A DNA stretch of 64,000 nt from Streptomyces cynarae (GCF_025642135.1 NZ_CP106793.1:372001-436000); one strand, 5' to 3'; positions 1-8,814 are shown, numbered from the stretch's first letter. Numbers and translations are program-made. The notes: a model not told the origin generated them from the letters alone.

Positions 1-524
1 GACGCCGTCACCGTCACCTCGATCCCCCGGGCAGCAGCAATCTGCAACGCCAGTACACCGGTCGCCCCACCACCATTGGTGATCAGAAGCCGCTCCCCCC
101 GGCTCAGCCCCAGTGCCTCCAGCGACTGGTACGCCGTGAGCCCGGCAACCGGCAGCGCCCCCGCCTGCACCGGATCCAGCCCCGCCGGACAAATCGCGGC
201 ACTCGCCGCAGTGATCAGCACCCGCTCAGCCCAGAAGCCGCTGCCACCGGGCAACGGGGCCTCATGCGCAAGCACCCGGTCACCGACAGCGAACCCCTCG
301 ACATCAGGACCCACAGCCACAACCCGGCCCACGCCCTCCACACCCAGCGCCGCCGGCGGACGCAGCCCCACATCCCAGCCCGCACCGTTCAGCAACCGAT
401 CCCACGGACCGACACCGGCCGCCTCCACCTCCAGCAGAAGCTGACCAGCACCGGGAGCCGGTGGCTCAGGCACCTCCAGGAGGACGACGTCCGCGTCGGG
501 TCCGGACACTCCGCTTGCCTTCAT
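1..524 (-). CDS. NADPH:quinone reductase-like MDR protein, C-terminus beyond window
   Basis: Minus-strand gene starting with ATG at 524 and running out of the window at base 1, so about 174 N-terminal residues are seen. It has the medium-chain dehydrogenase/reductase pattern: a GroES-like N-domain (residues about 10-120, with ALGVEGVGRVVAVGPD near 60-75) and the start of the Rossmann part (GGGATGVLALQIAA near 155-168). No zinc-ligand cysteines are visible, which fits the quinone reductase branch (single-electron or two-electron reduction of quinones or enals with NADPH). It is clearly more distant from the MDR genes at 5.7, 7.8 and 14.1 kb than those are from one another. It is co-directional with the AhpD-like gene 75 bp upstream, so the two may be co-transcribed. 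Confidence 0.8.
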   Translation of the reverse strand, partial: MKASGVSGPDADVVLLEVPEPPAPGAGQLLLEVEAAGVGPWDRLLNGAGWDVGLRPPAALGVEGVGRVVAVGPDVEGFAVGDRVLAHEAPLPGGSGFWAERVLITAASAAICPAGLDPVQAGALPVAGLTAYQSLEALGLSRGERLLITNGGGATGVLALQIAAARGIEVTVTA

Positions 525-599
525 GGTTGTCCCTTTCCTCGGTCCGGCCGACGGTAGGTACAGGCCGGCCGCCATATCTTCAGTCTGGGGTTTCGACGC

Positions 600-1148
600 T
601 CAACCGGGCGTACCGACCGAGCCGGCGGTGGGGATTTCGATGTCGGTCTGGTTGACGTTGTTGAGAAAATTGGTCAGCAGGGCCTGCACTGAGACCGTGA
701 CGATCGCCAAGATCTGCGGGTCGGTGTAACCGGCGCCGCGCACAGCCGCGAGGTCTGCGTCGCTGACTCGCCCGCGGCTCTCGACCACCCGTTGAGCGAA
801 GCGAGCGGCTGCGGCGCGCTTGGGGTCCACCGAGCTCCCGGCGCGAGCCAGTTCGATGTCGTCGCTCGACATTCCGCTGAGTTCGGACGACAGGTACGTG
901 TGAATCGCCAGGCAGTAGGCGCAACCGTTGGCCTCCGAGACCGCCAGCGCGATGGTGTGCCGCGTCTTCGCGTCCAGAACGCGACTCATGGTGCTCTGCA
1001 GCGTCACGACGGCGTCCAGAACGGTCGGGTTCGACGCGATGGTCTTGAACATGTTCGGGACGAAGCCGAGCTGTGCGCCGATGTTGTCGAGGATGCCTTG
1101 CGCTCCCGCGGGGACATCGGTGGAAGAGGGAACGTTCAGTCGTGCCAT
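600..1148 (-). CDS. AhpD-like carboxymuconolactone decarboxylase family protein (copy 1)
   Basis: 182 residues, with the AhpD signature C76-x2-C79-x3-H83 (NGCAYCLAIH) in an all-helical CMD fold. In the family the two cysteines form a redox-active disulfide used for peroxide or electrophile reduction. The residue twelve before the first Cys, Glu in AhpD, is His64 here, so the proton relay differs and the substrate is not certain. ATG at 1148 follows a GGAGG box. It is divergent from a TetR gene (1292), with two palindromes between them. A closely similar copy lies at 17427-17975. Confidence 0.85.
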   Translation of the reverse strand: MARLNVPSSTDVPAGAQGILDNIGAQLGFVPNMFKTIASNPTVLDAVVTLQSTMSRVLDAKTRHTIALAVSEANGCAYCLAIHTYLSSELSGMSSDDIELARAGSSVDPKRAAAARFAQRVVESRGRVSDADLAAVRGAGYTDPQILAIVTVSVQALLTNFLNNVNQTDIEIPTAGSVGTPG

Positions 1149-1211
1149 AGCGAATCAACCTCCGGTAGGCGTGCGAGTAGTCGCCGAGCCCAGGTCAGTC
1201 CTGTGCATTTT

Positions 1212-1270
1212 TGGGCTTGGCGGCCCACTTCTCAGAGCTAACACCGCCCAAGACTGGGCTGTCAAGCCCA
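1212..1270. promoter_or_regulatory. Double TetR operator TGGGCT-N4-AGCCCA
   Basis: Two 16-bp palindromes, TGGGCTTGGCGGCCCA (1212-1227) and TGGGCTGTCAAGCCCA (1255-1270), lie between the divergent AhpD-like and TetR starts, 43 bp apart. The second is 21 bp before the TetR ATG. The same pair recurs at 18083-18144. The position and repetition make them probable sites for the adjacent TetR protein, repressing both genes. Confidence 0.75.
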
Positions 1271-1291
1271 CCTTGCGGTATCATGTGACGC

Positions 1292-1945
1292 ATGGAAGCC
1301 ACGACACGAGCTCGGGTGCCTCGCAAGCTCACGGACAAGGGCCAGGCGACGCGTACCCGGATCCTGGAGCAGGCCGCGGAGCTCATCTACACGAAGGGTG
1401 TCCACGCGACGAACAACGAGCAGCTCCGTCGCGCAGCCGGCGTCAGCGGGTCACAGCTCAACCACTACTTCCCGACCAAGGAGAGTCTCGTCCTGGCAGT
1501 CATCGCCTGGCAGGCCGATCGCGTCCTCGCATTCCATCGCAGTGAGCGATTCGCCTCCTTCAACGATCTCGACGCTTTTCGGGAGTGGGCGGATTTCTAC
1601 GTCGGCTACGAGCGCGCCTACCAGGAAGGCTGCAGCCTCGGCTCCCTCGCCAGCGAGATCATCAAGACTGACCTTGACGTTCACGATGAGCTCGCGAGTG
1701 CGTTCGATCGGTGGCGGGACATCTTCCGCGACGGGCTCGAGCACATGCAGCAACTCGGCCGCATCAGCACGGACGCGGATCCGACGCAGCTGGCCAATCT
1801 ACTTCTCTCCGCATTCCAAGGCGGCAGCCTCCTCGCTCAGGTCGCTCGGGACATCACTCCGCTGAAGGACGCGTTGCAGGCAGCCATCGACTACGTGCAG
1901 ACCTTCGTAAGGTCTCCCGAAGTCGACGCACTGCAGGTTCGCTAG
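1292..1945 (+). CDS. TetR family transcriptional regulator
   Basis: 217 residues. The N-terminal TetR helix-turn-helix is at about residues 18-66 (ATRTRILEQAAELIYTKG, then GVSGSQLNHYFPTKESL); the rest is a helical ligand domain containing GCSLGSLASEI, typical of TetR proteins next to electrophile-detoxifying genes. The ATG at 1292 has no clear ribosome-binding site and lies just after an operator, so the mRNA leader must be short. Divergence from the AhpD-like gene and the paired palindromes point to local autorepression. A second copy of the gene at 18166 has lost its HTH, so this protein may be the only repressor for both loci. Confidence 0.88.
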   Translation: MEATTRARVPRKLTDKGQATRTRILEQAAELIYTKGVHATNNEQLRRAAGVSGSQLNHYFPTKESLVLAVIAWQADRVLAFHRSERFASFNDLDAFREWADFYVGYERAYQEGCSLGSLASEIIKTDLDVHDELASAFDRWRDIFRDGLEHMQQLGRISTDADPTQLANLLLSAFQGGSLLAQVARDITPLKDALQAAIDYVQTFVRSPEVDALQVR

Positions 1946-2191
1946 CCGGCGACGGTCTGAGACGGCCCATCGAACGTGAGAAAGAAGGGTCGTATCCGCG
2001 ACGGCGGGCCCGTGCGGCAGTCGAGCCTCCGACTCATGAGGCGGGCGCGCGAGACCGTCGTGGCACGTGCAGATCTCCGCGGTTGTGCGGCTTGTCGTTC
2101 AGCAAGGTCGCGGTCCCATCCGTGGCGACGTCCCAGGAGGCGGGTACGGCGCGTCTCCCGGGCCTTTGATGCGGTTCGACGATAAACATGC

Positions 2192-2553
2192 ATGTCACGG
2201 CTGCGCTCCGCCGAAGTTCAAGTGGTCCTTCTGAACGCCGACCATGATCGAACTACCTGCCCTAGCGTCCCACTCAACGTCGACCTGGACACCACGCTGA
2301 CCGTCGTCGCCGGGAACCTCTGCCGGATGCTCGCCCGTAAACTGCCCCGCTACGAGACCGCCACGCCTGACAACAACTGGCGACACTTCCTCGACGCAAC
2401 CGGAACCCTGCACCTCAGCGAGCACACCGTGACCTGCGCTCTCAACCTGCGCAGCCACCACCCCGCTCTGATCGAGCAGGCTTCCCCGACCTGGAGATCC
2501 CCGTCCCCTGGCGGAACGACCGAACCCTGCTCTTCCACTTCGCCCCACGCTGA
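2192..2553 (+). pseudogene. Transposase C-terminal remnant, frameshifted
   Basis: The stretch LNVDLDTTLTVVAGNLCRML and, further on, TPDNNWRHFLDATGTLHLSE resemble the C-terminal end of a DDE transposase common in actinobacteria (family not assigned with confidence). Near base 2480 the reading frame shifts by one: the expected ending FPDLEIPVPWRNDRTLLFHF continues in another frame to a TGA at 2551. The N-terminal catalytic part is absent. The adjacent repeat (2574-2737) is probably the 3' terminal part of the same element. Confidence 0.6.
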
Positions 2554-2573
2554 ACCGGGCAGAGCAGACCTCA

Positions 2574-2737
2574 ACCAATTTTCCGCACCGAGAATCGAGG
2601 CTGACCCGCTCCCGAGCATGGCGTCCCGAACATGCGGCGTGGCGCTTCGCGGTGCAACCGGTCCGACAGGCGGCGCCCAGCGGCCCGCCTGGCAGTTCGG
2701 TGCGAAATGGTCCGGTCTTTTGCTCGGAGAATGGTCC
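2574..2737 (+). repeat. Dispersed repeat, copy 1 (putative IS 3' end)
   Basis: This 164-bp non-coding block matches 54778-54966 in order and orientation: ACCAATT at the start, CCCGCTCCCGA, then GTGGCGCT, GGTCCGACAGGCGG, and an ending of CCGGTCTTTT-N-CTC-GAGA-ATGGTCC type. It directly follows the transposase remnant, so it is best read as the subterminal region and right end of that insertion sequence. Confidence 0.65.
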
Positions 2738-2784
2738 GCACGTGTGGGCAGACGCGCGCATACCGTCGGGTCGCGACGCACCTG

Positions 2785-5322
2785 ATGGGAACCATGATGA
2801 TGAGCACCGACCAGACCGCACTCCTGCAGCCACTGGGGCTCCGCGAGATATCCGACGCAGCGATAGCGGTGATCGACGAGCAAGGGACGGTGGTCGCGTG
2901 GACGCAAGCCGCTCAGCACCTTGTTGGGTACCGCGCTGAGGAAGTGGTGGACCGGTCCGCCACACTCGTGTTGCCGTCATCCGGGGAGGCGCTGGGGGAA
3001 GCAGCATTCGCCGAGCAGTGCCGTGCCCGAGGTGGCTGGTCCGGCACTGTGGCGGTCCGCCACCGCGACGGCCGCACGCTCAACCTGTGCCTGCGCCTCT
3101 GGCTGCTGTGGGGCCAGGACGCAAGCCACCGGTGGCTGGTATCCCTGACCGACATGGACGCGTTCTCCTCGGGGATGATCAACGGATCGGTACGGGAGTC
3201 GCTGCTTGCCCGCGCGCCGGTCGGCATCGCCATTCGTGACCCACAGCTACGTTGTACGTGGATGAACGACACGATGGAGCATGACGGCATTTCCCGTGAC
3301 CGGAGGTTCGGACGCCGCCTGAAGGATTCACTGCCCGGCTTCGAGGCCGAGGCTCTTGAAGCCGTGATGCGGCAGGTGCTGGCGAGCGGCACTTCCACGG
3401 TCCACGAGTACCGGGCATGGCCGCCGGAAGATCCGCGCCGGGAGCACGCATTCGCGGCCTCGTTCTTCTGCCTCCAGGACGCGGACGGCCAGGCACTGGG
3501 GGTCTGCTCCTTGACCGTGGATGTCACCAGCAACCAGCGGGTGCGCGAGCGCCTTGCCGTCCTCAGCCAGGCCAGCACGCGCATCGGGAGCACCCTGGAC
3601 GTCATGCAGACCGGACAGGAACTGGCCAGCCTGGCCGTGCCCCTGTTGGCCGACTACGTCACCGTCGACCTGGCAGAGTCGGTCCCATTCGGCAAAGAGC
3701 CTCCTGCCGAGAACGACACAACGTGCGGTCGCCCCCGCGTGTTCCGACGTGCCGGTTTGGCCTCGATCCACCCAGGGATACCAGAGTCGACGTTTGCGCG
3801 AGGGGAGGAAATTTCCGTCCCCCCAAACTCGCCGCTCGCCAGCGCACTACGCACGGGAAAGTCCCACCTGGAACCGGTACTGGACACCACCCCTGGCACA
3901 TGGATCGACCACGACCCGGCACGGGCGCAAAAGATCCGTGAGAACGGGGTGCACTCCCTGATGATCGTGCCCATCCGTGCCCGGCACTCCGTGTTGGGCG
4001 TGGCCTTGTTCGCACGCACCGAGGACCCGATGCCATTCCAGCAGGATGACCTACTCCTGGCTGAGGAACTGGTCACCCGGGCCGCGCTGTCCTTGGACAA
4101 CGCCCGCCAGTACACGCGCGAACGCAGCACGGCCCTCGCCCTCCAGCGCAACCTGCTCCCGCACCGCTTGAGGGGCGGCGTCGCCGTCGAGGCGGCCGGG
4201 CGCTACTTGCCGGCCGACACGGACGCCGGTGTCGGAGGCGACTGGTTCGATGTGATCCCGCTGCCTTGTGCCCGGGTGGCCCTCGTCGTCGGTGATGTGG
4301 TCGGACACGGCATCAACGCCGCGGTGACCATGGGCAGGCTCCGCACCGCCGTCCGCACGCTCGCGGACCTGGACCTGCCCCCCGACGAACTGCTGAGCCA
4401 CCTCGATGACAGCGTCCGGCGGCTGACCGGGGAAGATGACGACGCTCCCGATCAGATCCCCGCGATTACGGGCGCGACCTGTGTGTACGCCGTCTACGAC
4501 CCGGCCACCCGGCAGTGCACGATGGCACGGGCCGGGCACCCCCCGCCCGCGATAGTCGACGCACAGGGCCAGGTCACCTTCCCCGACCTGCCCACCGGAG
4601 CCCCACTCGGCCTCGGCCTCGGGCTGGTCCCCTTCGACGCCGTGGAAGTGGAACTGCCCGAAGGAAGCCTGCTCGCGTTCTACACCGACGGCCTGGTCGA
4701 ATCTCGTGACGACGACATCGAGGTCGGCATGCGCCGCCTCGGCACCGCCCTGGCACAACCCGAACAGTCCTTGGAAGACTTGTGCTCCTCAGTGATGGAA
4801 ACCGTGCCGACACAGGCAGCATCCGACGACGTCGCCTTGCTCCTTGCCCGGATCCACACACTCGAGCCCGCCCACATCGCCTCCTGGGACCTGCCAACCG
4901 AGCCGGCCGTCGTCAGCGCCGCCCGGCACCTGGCCGCCCATCAACTCAGCGAATGGGGACTGGAGCAGCTCGTGCCCACCACGGAGCTGATCATCAGCGA
5001 ACTGGTCACCAACGCTATCCACCACGGCGCCGACCCGATCCGGCTGCGGCTCATCCAGCACCAAGTCCTGACCTGCGAGGTCTTTGACAGCGGAAAGTGT
5101 TACCCGCGCCTGCGCCATGCCCGCATCGTCGACGAAAACGGCCGGGGGCTGTTCCTGATCGCCCAGTTGTCCAGCAGGTGGGGCTTCCGCTCCGCAACGG
5201 GCGGCAAGCTCGTCTGGGCCGACCAAGAGCTCCCGTCCACGTGTAAAGCGGGTACCGATGAGGGCTTCCCTCTCGGTCCCCACGCCGGCACACCAATGCG
5301 GCCGCGGAGATCCCACCCCTAG
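2785..5322 (+). CDS. PAS-PAS-GAF-PP2C(SpoIIE)-HATPase phosphatase/kinase
   Basis: About 845 residues from ATG 2785 (in-frame ATGs at 2794-2800 are alternatives; the open frame extends to 2632 only through the IS end). Domains in order: PAS (about 15-110, ISDAAIAVIDEQGTVVAW), a second PAS (about 130-260), GAF (about 275-445), SpoIIE-type PP2C phosphatase (about 455-680, with GGDWFDVIPL and VGDVVGHGINAA carrying metal-binding Asp), and a C-terminal HATPase_c_2 serine kinase domain (ELVTNAIHHG, then ENGRGLFLIAQ). In Streptomyces such proteins are thought to act in partner switching, dephosphorylating or phosphorylating anti-anti-sigma factors in response to sensed signals. The input domains suggest redox, light or small-molecule sensing. 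The 51690-54173 gene has the same five-domain layout. Confidence 0.9.
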   Translation: MGTMMMSTDQTALLQPLGLREISDAAIAVIDEQGTVVAWTQAAQHLVGYRAEEVVDRSATLVLPSSGEALGEAAFAEQCRARGGWSGTVAVRHRDGRTLNLCLRLWLLWGQDASHRWLVSLTDMDAFSSGMINGSVRESLLARAPVGIAIRDPQLRCTWMNDTMEHDGISRDRRFGRRLKDSLPGFEAEALEAVMRQVLASGTSTVHEYRAWPPEDPRREHAFAASFFCLQDADGQALGVCSLTVDVTSNQRVRERLAVLSQASTRIGSTLDVMQTGQELASLAVPLLADYVTVDLAESVPFGKEPPAENDTTCGRPRVFRRAGLASIHPGIPESTFARGEEISVPPNSPLASALRTGKSHLEPVLDTTPGTWIDHDPARAQKIRENGVHSLMIVPIRARHSVLGVALFARTEDPMPFQQDDLLLAEELVTRAALSLDNARQYTRERSTALALQRNLLPHRLRGGVAVEAAGRYLPADTDAGVGGDWFDVIPLPCARVALVVGDVVGHGINAAVTMGRLRTAVRTLADLDLPPDELLSHLDDSVRRLTGEDDDAPDQIPAITGATCVYAVYDPATRQCTMARAGHPPPAIVDAQGQVTFPDLPTGAPLGLGLGLVPFDAVEVELPEGSLLAFYTDGLVESRDDDIEVGMRRLGTALAQPEQSLEDLCSSVMETVPTQAASDDVALLLARIHTLEPAHIASWDLPTEPAVVSAARHLAAHQLSEWGLEQLVPTTELIISELVTNAIHHGADPIRLRLIQHQVLTCEVFDSGKCYPRLRHARIVDENGRGLFLIAQLSSRWGFRSATGGKLVWADQELPSTCKAGTDEGFPLGPHAGTPMRPRRSHP

Positions 5323-5596
5323 GCTGGTGCCGTGAAACTCGTCGAGGGGCCCAAGCTCATCCCGGCCTTGGTGCTGTGTACCGAGCACACGAAGCGCTCG
5401 TCGTGTCGGTTCCGGTCGGAGTACCTCGCCAACGGGCCGGTTCTGCCAGCCAGCCATCTCATCGGCCACCACATCGGTGATCTTCGACACCAGGGCCGGG
5501 GACAACACCTATCGTCGGCCTCGTAGCCGAGGTGATCGGCCCTGCGGCGCCGCCGCGCGCTCAAGTCCTCCGCCACGCCTCGAAGCGAGTACGTGC
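5323..5596. other. Intergenic, no gene recognised
   Basis: The convergent space between the phosphatase and the quinone reductase. A short open frame starts with GTG at 5332 but has no recognisable homology or convincing ribosome-binding site. Confidence 0.5.
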
Positions 5597-5634
5597 GCGA
5601 TCTCCCCTACGAGCGGGCACGTAGGGGAGATCGC
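5597..5634 (-). terminator. Strong hairpin, probable terminator
   Basis: A perfect 15-bp inverted repeat, GCGATCTCCCCTACG with its complement, around an 8-nt loop, 47 bp beyond the stop of the minus-strand quinone reductase. No U-run follows, as is usual for streptomycete terminators. Lying between convergent genes, it could serve both. Confidence 0.65.
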
Positions 5635-5681
5635 CGAAGCGCCATACCTGAGGAAGGACGGTCGCTGCCTCTGGGCCCTCC

Positions 5682-6626
5682 TTACCGACGAACGCGGATG
5701 ATCGTCTTCCCATTGACCCGCTCGGTAGGGTTGAAGGCGGCCACAGCATCGTCGAGGGTTGCGACTTGGCCGATGTTCGTCCGTAGCTGTCCGTCCTTCA
5801 CGCGCCGCGCGATCTCACTCAGTTGCGCGCGATCGGACACGACAACGAAGTCGATCGCCCGACCGTTGGCCGGCCGCGCCTCGGGCGGCCCGGCGACGGT
5901 CACCAGCATTCCTTCGGCTCGAACCAGACCCGCGGACCGCTTCCCGATGGCACCGCCGAAGACATCGAATACCAGATCGACGCCGCCGACATCTTCCAGC
6001 GCGTCGTTCTCAAGGTCGACGAACTCCTGTGCGCCGAAGTCGAGCGCCAGCTGACGATGGGCAGCGCGTCCGGTACCGATGACGTAGGCGCCGGCCTCAC
6101 GTGCGAGCTGTGTCGCCATCGAGCCGACCGCGCCGGCCGCACCGTGCACAAGGACGCTCTGCCCCACCCCGAGGTGGCCGTGCTCGAACAGCCCCTGCCA
6201 CGCGGTCAGGCCAGTCATCGCGACGCCCGCACCTACCGTGAAGTCGACGTCGCCAGGCAACGGTGCAAGGTTGCGCGCCTCGACGACGACAAACTCTGCC
6301 AGGGTGCCGTCGCGGGTCCAGTCGGTGAGGCCGAACACCCGTTGTCCGACCGACAGCCCCGCCGTTCCATAGCTGAGGGCGGTGACTACGCCGGCCACCT
6401 CGTGGCCCGGGATTGACGGCGTGCGGTCACGGCCGAGGCGATCGATCCAGGTCGAGGGCCACTCCAGCTCATCCCCGGTGAATCCTGACGCATGAACTGC
6501 CACAACGACATCGCCGTAGTTCGCGCCTTCAAGACTAGCGAGCCCCGCCGTGTCCGGATCGGGTCGCTCCACTAGCTTCATCCCTGCCGTTCCCGCGGCA
6601 CGGTCGGTCACCACGATCGCTTTCAT
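5682..6626 (-). CDS. NADPH:quinone reductase, MDR family (paralog A)
   Basis: 314 residues. GroES-like N-domain with PGHEVAGV (73-80), and Rossmann domain with the NADP motif HGAAGAVGSMATQLA (161-175). No zinc site. Known members reduce quinones, enones or other electrophiles with NADPH in the cytosol. ATG 6626 follows GGAGGAAGG. It is very similar to paralogs at 7824-8741 and 14113-15030, with an insertion of a few residues near 29-37 and a C-terminus of GKTIIRVRR. It lies at the end of a minus-strand cluster (MDR, GNAT, GNAT, remnant, MDR) and may be transcribed with it. The immediate upstream sequence is the decayed tail of another copy rather than a clear promoter. Confidence 0.9.
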   Translation of the reverse strand: MKAIVVTDRAAGTAGMKLVERPDPDTAGLASLEGANYGDVVVAVHASGFTGDELEWPSTWIDRLGRDRTPSIPGHEVAGVVTALSYGTAGLSVGQRVFGLTDWTRDGTLAEFVVVEARNLAPLPGDVDFTVGAGVAMTGLTAWQGLFEHGHLGVGQSVLVHGAAGAVGSMATQLAREAGAYVIGTGRAAHRQLALDFGAQEFVDLENDALEDVGGVDLVFDVFGGAIGKRSAGLVRAEGMLVTVAGPPEARPANGRAIDFVVVSDRAQLSEIARRVKDGQLRTNIGQVATLDDAVAAFNPTERVNGKTIIRVRR

Positions 6627-6644
6627 CTGAATACCTTCCTCCGT

Positions 6645-6745
6645 AACAGCCGGTCTTTGTCCTCATCCCGTTCGGTCGGGTTGAAAGCGCCGACGGCATC
6701 GGCGGGGTCGGGGCGCTGACGATGCTCGTCCGCGCCGGCCTTCTC
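6645..6745 (-). pseudogene. Tail of a decayed MDR quinone reductase copy
   Basis: On the minus strand this piece still reads like the last 30 or so codons of the neighbouring reductases: RTSI followed, after frame changes, by DAVGAFNPTERDEDKD, against DAVAAFNPTERVNGKT in the intact genes. It sits directly upstream of paralog A, as expected from a tandem duplication in which one copy was lost except for its 3' end. Confidence 0.65.
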
Positions 6746-6788
6746 CGGACTCGCTGGAGGACTCGAAGCACGTTTGCAAGACGGACGG

Positions 6789-7295
6789 TTACATCCAGTC
6801 GTGCTCGAGCGCGGCGATCTGCCTCTCGTCGTCCGGCCCGCCCGCGGGACCGTGCTCGTGGTCCGGCCCGTCCGCGGGTTCGTGCTGTGGGTGAGCGCCG
6901 GAGCCCGGATGAACCTTGTCGATGAGATCGAGGTATTGCGGGTGGCGGGCAATAAACTCGCCCACAACCGGGCAGATGATGGTGATCTTCTTTCCGCTCT
7001 CGCGGATCTCGTTCAGCACGCGAGCGATGAGCTCCGCGGCTACTCGCTTGTGGCGGTAGGCGGGGTCGACCCAGGTCGTCAACAGTACGACGCGGCCGCC
7101 GACGAACCGATATTGGAGTTCTGCGATCGCTTCGGGACCGAGGGACGCGGTCCAGCGACCGCGCTCCGAGTCGTTGGCGATATCGAGCTCCCAGGCGGAC
7201 TCGGCCTCACGGAGACCGGTCTCCTCCAGAGCAGCGATGAGGGCCGCGTTGTTCTGTTCACGAAAGGCCGCCTCGGCCTCGATGTTGGTCGTCAC
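6789..7295 (-). CDS. GNAT-like acetyltransferase (YjdJ type) with acidic/His-rich tail
   Basis: 168 residues from GTG at 7295, overlapping the stop of the upstream gene by 4 bp (GTGA), so translation is coupled. Residues about 45-130 form the short GNAT fold of the Acetyltransf_CG type: RVVLLTTWVDPAYRHKRVAAEL corresponds to the acetyl-CoA loop, and KITIICPVVGEFIARHPQY is the typical C-terminal strand with its conserved Cys-Pro. A tail of about 35 residues rich in His, Asp, Gly and Pro is unlike the paralogs at 7292 and 37898 and may bind metal or simply be added sequence. The acetyl acceptor is unknown. The usual pyrophosphate-loop glycines are changed (RHKRVA), so activity is not assured. 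Confidence 0.75.
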   Translation of the reverse strand: MTTNIEAEAAFREQNNAALIAALEETGLREAESAWELDIANDSERGRWTASLGPEAIAELQYRFVGGRVVLLTTWVDPAYRHKRVAAELIARVLNEIRESGKKITIICPVVGEFIARHPQYLDLIDKVHPGSGAHPQHEPADGPDHEHGPAGGPDDERQIAALEHDWM

Positions 7296-7777
7296 TGTCG
7301 AACACCTTCTGTCGGCGGAGCCCAGCGGGTTGGCTCAGGACTGGTGCGACCCTGTGGTCGCCCCGGGTGCTCAGGGTCGATGAGGTCCGCATACTCGGGG
7401 TTGTGCTCGATGAAGGTGCGCACGGTCGGACACCTGATGGTGACCGTCATTCCTCGCGAGCGCACGTCGTCGAGGACCCGTCGGATCAGCTCGGTGGCGA
7501 CGCCCTGTCTGCGGTACTCGGGGAGCACTGAGGTGGCCATGAGCACGAGCCGGTCGTCGCCGGCGACGTTGTAGGGCAGGCCGGCGATCGCGGTGTCGCC
7601 GACGATGGCCTCGTAGATGCCGGTTTTCTCGTCGTTGACGACGTAGAAGTCGAACCCGGGGACGTGGGGATGATCGATCACCTCGTCCCCGAGGAGGACG
7701 CCCGGGTCCTGACCGAGGGTGCCTTTCCCGTCGGGGTACTCGATGGCATAGCGGGTACGTTCGGTTGGCTCGGTCAT
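7292..7777 (-). CDS. GNAT-like acetyltransferase (YjdJ type)
   Basis: 161 residues from ATG 7777, preceded by GAAGGAA. The C-terminal half is a compact GNAT domain with the acetyl-CoA loop RRQGVATELI and the strand MTVTIRCPTVRTFIEHNPEY. The N-terminal 40 residues (EYPDGKGTLGQDPGVLLGDE) are extra. It is co-directional with the quinone reductase 46 bp upstream and overlaps the next GNAT by 4 bp, so the three probably form one operon. The substrate is unknown; small GNATs of this type often accompany stress genes. Confidence 0.8.
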   Translation of the reverse strand: MTEPTERTRYAIEYPDGKGTLGQDPGVLLGDEVIDHPHVPGFDFYVVNDEKTGIYEAIVGDTAIAGLPYNVAGDDRLVLMATSVLPEYRRQGVATELIRRVLDDVRSRGMTVTIRCPTVRTFIEHNPEYADLIDPEHPGRPQGRTSPEPTRWAPPTEGVRQ

Positions 7778-7823
7778 GGGCGTGTTCCTTCGTTGCTTGC
7801 CGGTTCCGGGGTACGCCGTGTGC

Positions 7824-8741
7824 TTACGGGCGAACACGGATGATCGTCTTCCCCTTGACCCGCTCGGTGGGGTTGAAGGCGGCAACGGCCTCGTCGAGGG
7901 CCGCGACCTGGGCGATGTTCGTCCGCAACCGACCATCCCGGACCCGCTGGACGACCTCACCCAACTGCGTTCGATCGGCCTCGACGACGAAATCGACCGC
8001 CAGGCCTTCCTTCGGCTGCGCCTCGGGCGGGCCGGCGATCGTCACCAGCATTCCTCCGGCTCGGACCAGGCCTGCTGACCGCTTGCCGATGTCACCGCCG
8101 ATCACGTCGAAGACCAGATCGACTCCGCCGATGTCTTCCAGTGCCTCGTTGTCGAGATCGACGAATTCCTTCGCGCCGAAGTCGAGTGCGGTCTGCCGGT
8201 CGGCAGCACGTCCGGTGCCGATGACGTAGGCACCGGCCTCACGGGCGAGCTGCGTCACCATCGAGCCGACGCCACCGGCCGCGCCGTGTACGAGGACGCT
8301 CTGCCCCACCTCGAAGCGGCCGTGCACGAACAGCCCCTGCCACGCGGTCAGACCCGAGATCGGCAGGCTCGCGCCCACGGTGAAGTCGACATCCCCCGGC
8401 AGCGGCGCGAGGTTACGCGCCTCGACGGCCACGTACTCCGCCAGGGTGCCGTCGCGAGTCCACTCCGCGAGCCCGAACACCCGCTGTCCCACCGACAGGC
8501 CCCTCGTGCCATAGCCAAGAGCGCTGACCACCCCTGCAACCTCGTGCCCAGGGATCGACGGCGTCCGGTCACGGCCGAGCCGATCGGTCCATGTCCCGGG
8601 CCACGTCAGCTCACCGGGGGTGAATCCCGACGCGTGCACCTCAACGAGAACGTCGTTCCCGCCAGCCTCCGGCTCCGGGCGCTCTTCCAGCATCATCCCG
8701 GCCGTTCCCGCGGCCTGGTCCGTCACCACAATCGCCTTCAT
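7824..8741 (-). CDS. NADPH:quinone reductase, MDR family (paralog B)
   Basis: 305 residues from ATG 8741, which follows GGGAGGTG. The layout is as in paralog A: PGHEVAGV near residue 68, HGAAGGVGSMVTQLA near 156, no zinc ligands, and an ending of GKTIIRVRP. The predicted reaction is NADPH-dependent reduction of quinones or reactive enones. It is the first gene of the MDR-GNAT-GNAT operon. A 16-bp palindrome 58 bp upstream (8799-8814) resembles the operator of the TetR genes at 22.7 and 44.8 kb and may place it under their control. Confidence 0.9.
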   Translation of the reverse strand: MKAIVVTDQAAGTAGMMLEERPEPEAGGNDVLVEVHASGFTPGELTWPGTWTDRLGRDRTPSIPGHEVAGVVSALGYGTRGLSVGQRVFGLAEWTRDGTLAEYVAVEARNLAPLPGDVDFTVGASLPISGLTAWQGLFVHGRFEVGQSVLVHGAAGGVGSMVTQLAREAGAYVIGTGRAADRQTALDFGAKEFVDLDNEALEDIGGVDLVFDVIGGDIGKRSAGLVRAGGMLVTIAGPPEAQPKEGLAVDFVVEADRTQLGEVVQRVRDGRLRTNIAQVAALDEAVAAFNPTERVKGKTIIRVRP

Positions 8742-8798
8742 TCGGCACCTCCCTGCATCCAGTCTTTGCCTGCGCGGCATGCACGGTCCGGTCGTAAC

Positions 8799-8814
8799 TG
8801 GACCTTAAAGTCCA
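8799..8814. promoter_or_regulatory. Palindromic operator TGGACCTTAAAGTCCA
   Basis: An imperfect 16-bp palindrome 58 bp upstream of paralog B, followed on the plus strand by CACTAGTACGG. Its core GGACCTTAAAGTCC matches 12 of 14 positions of GGACCTTGAGGTCC before the TetR gene at 22669, so it may be bound by that TetR protein or its paralog. No such site was seen in front of the other MDR genes. Confidence 0.6.

Noticed and set aside
2632..2784. N-terminal extension of the phosphatase to ATG 2632
   Set aside because: This segment is the shared IS end repeat, is Arg-rich and has no counterpart in the paralog at 54173.
5332..5526. Short plus-strand open frame after the phosphatase
   Set aside because: No homology recognised and no convincing ribosome-binding site.
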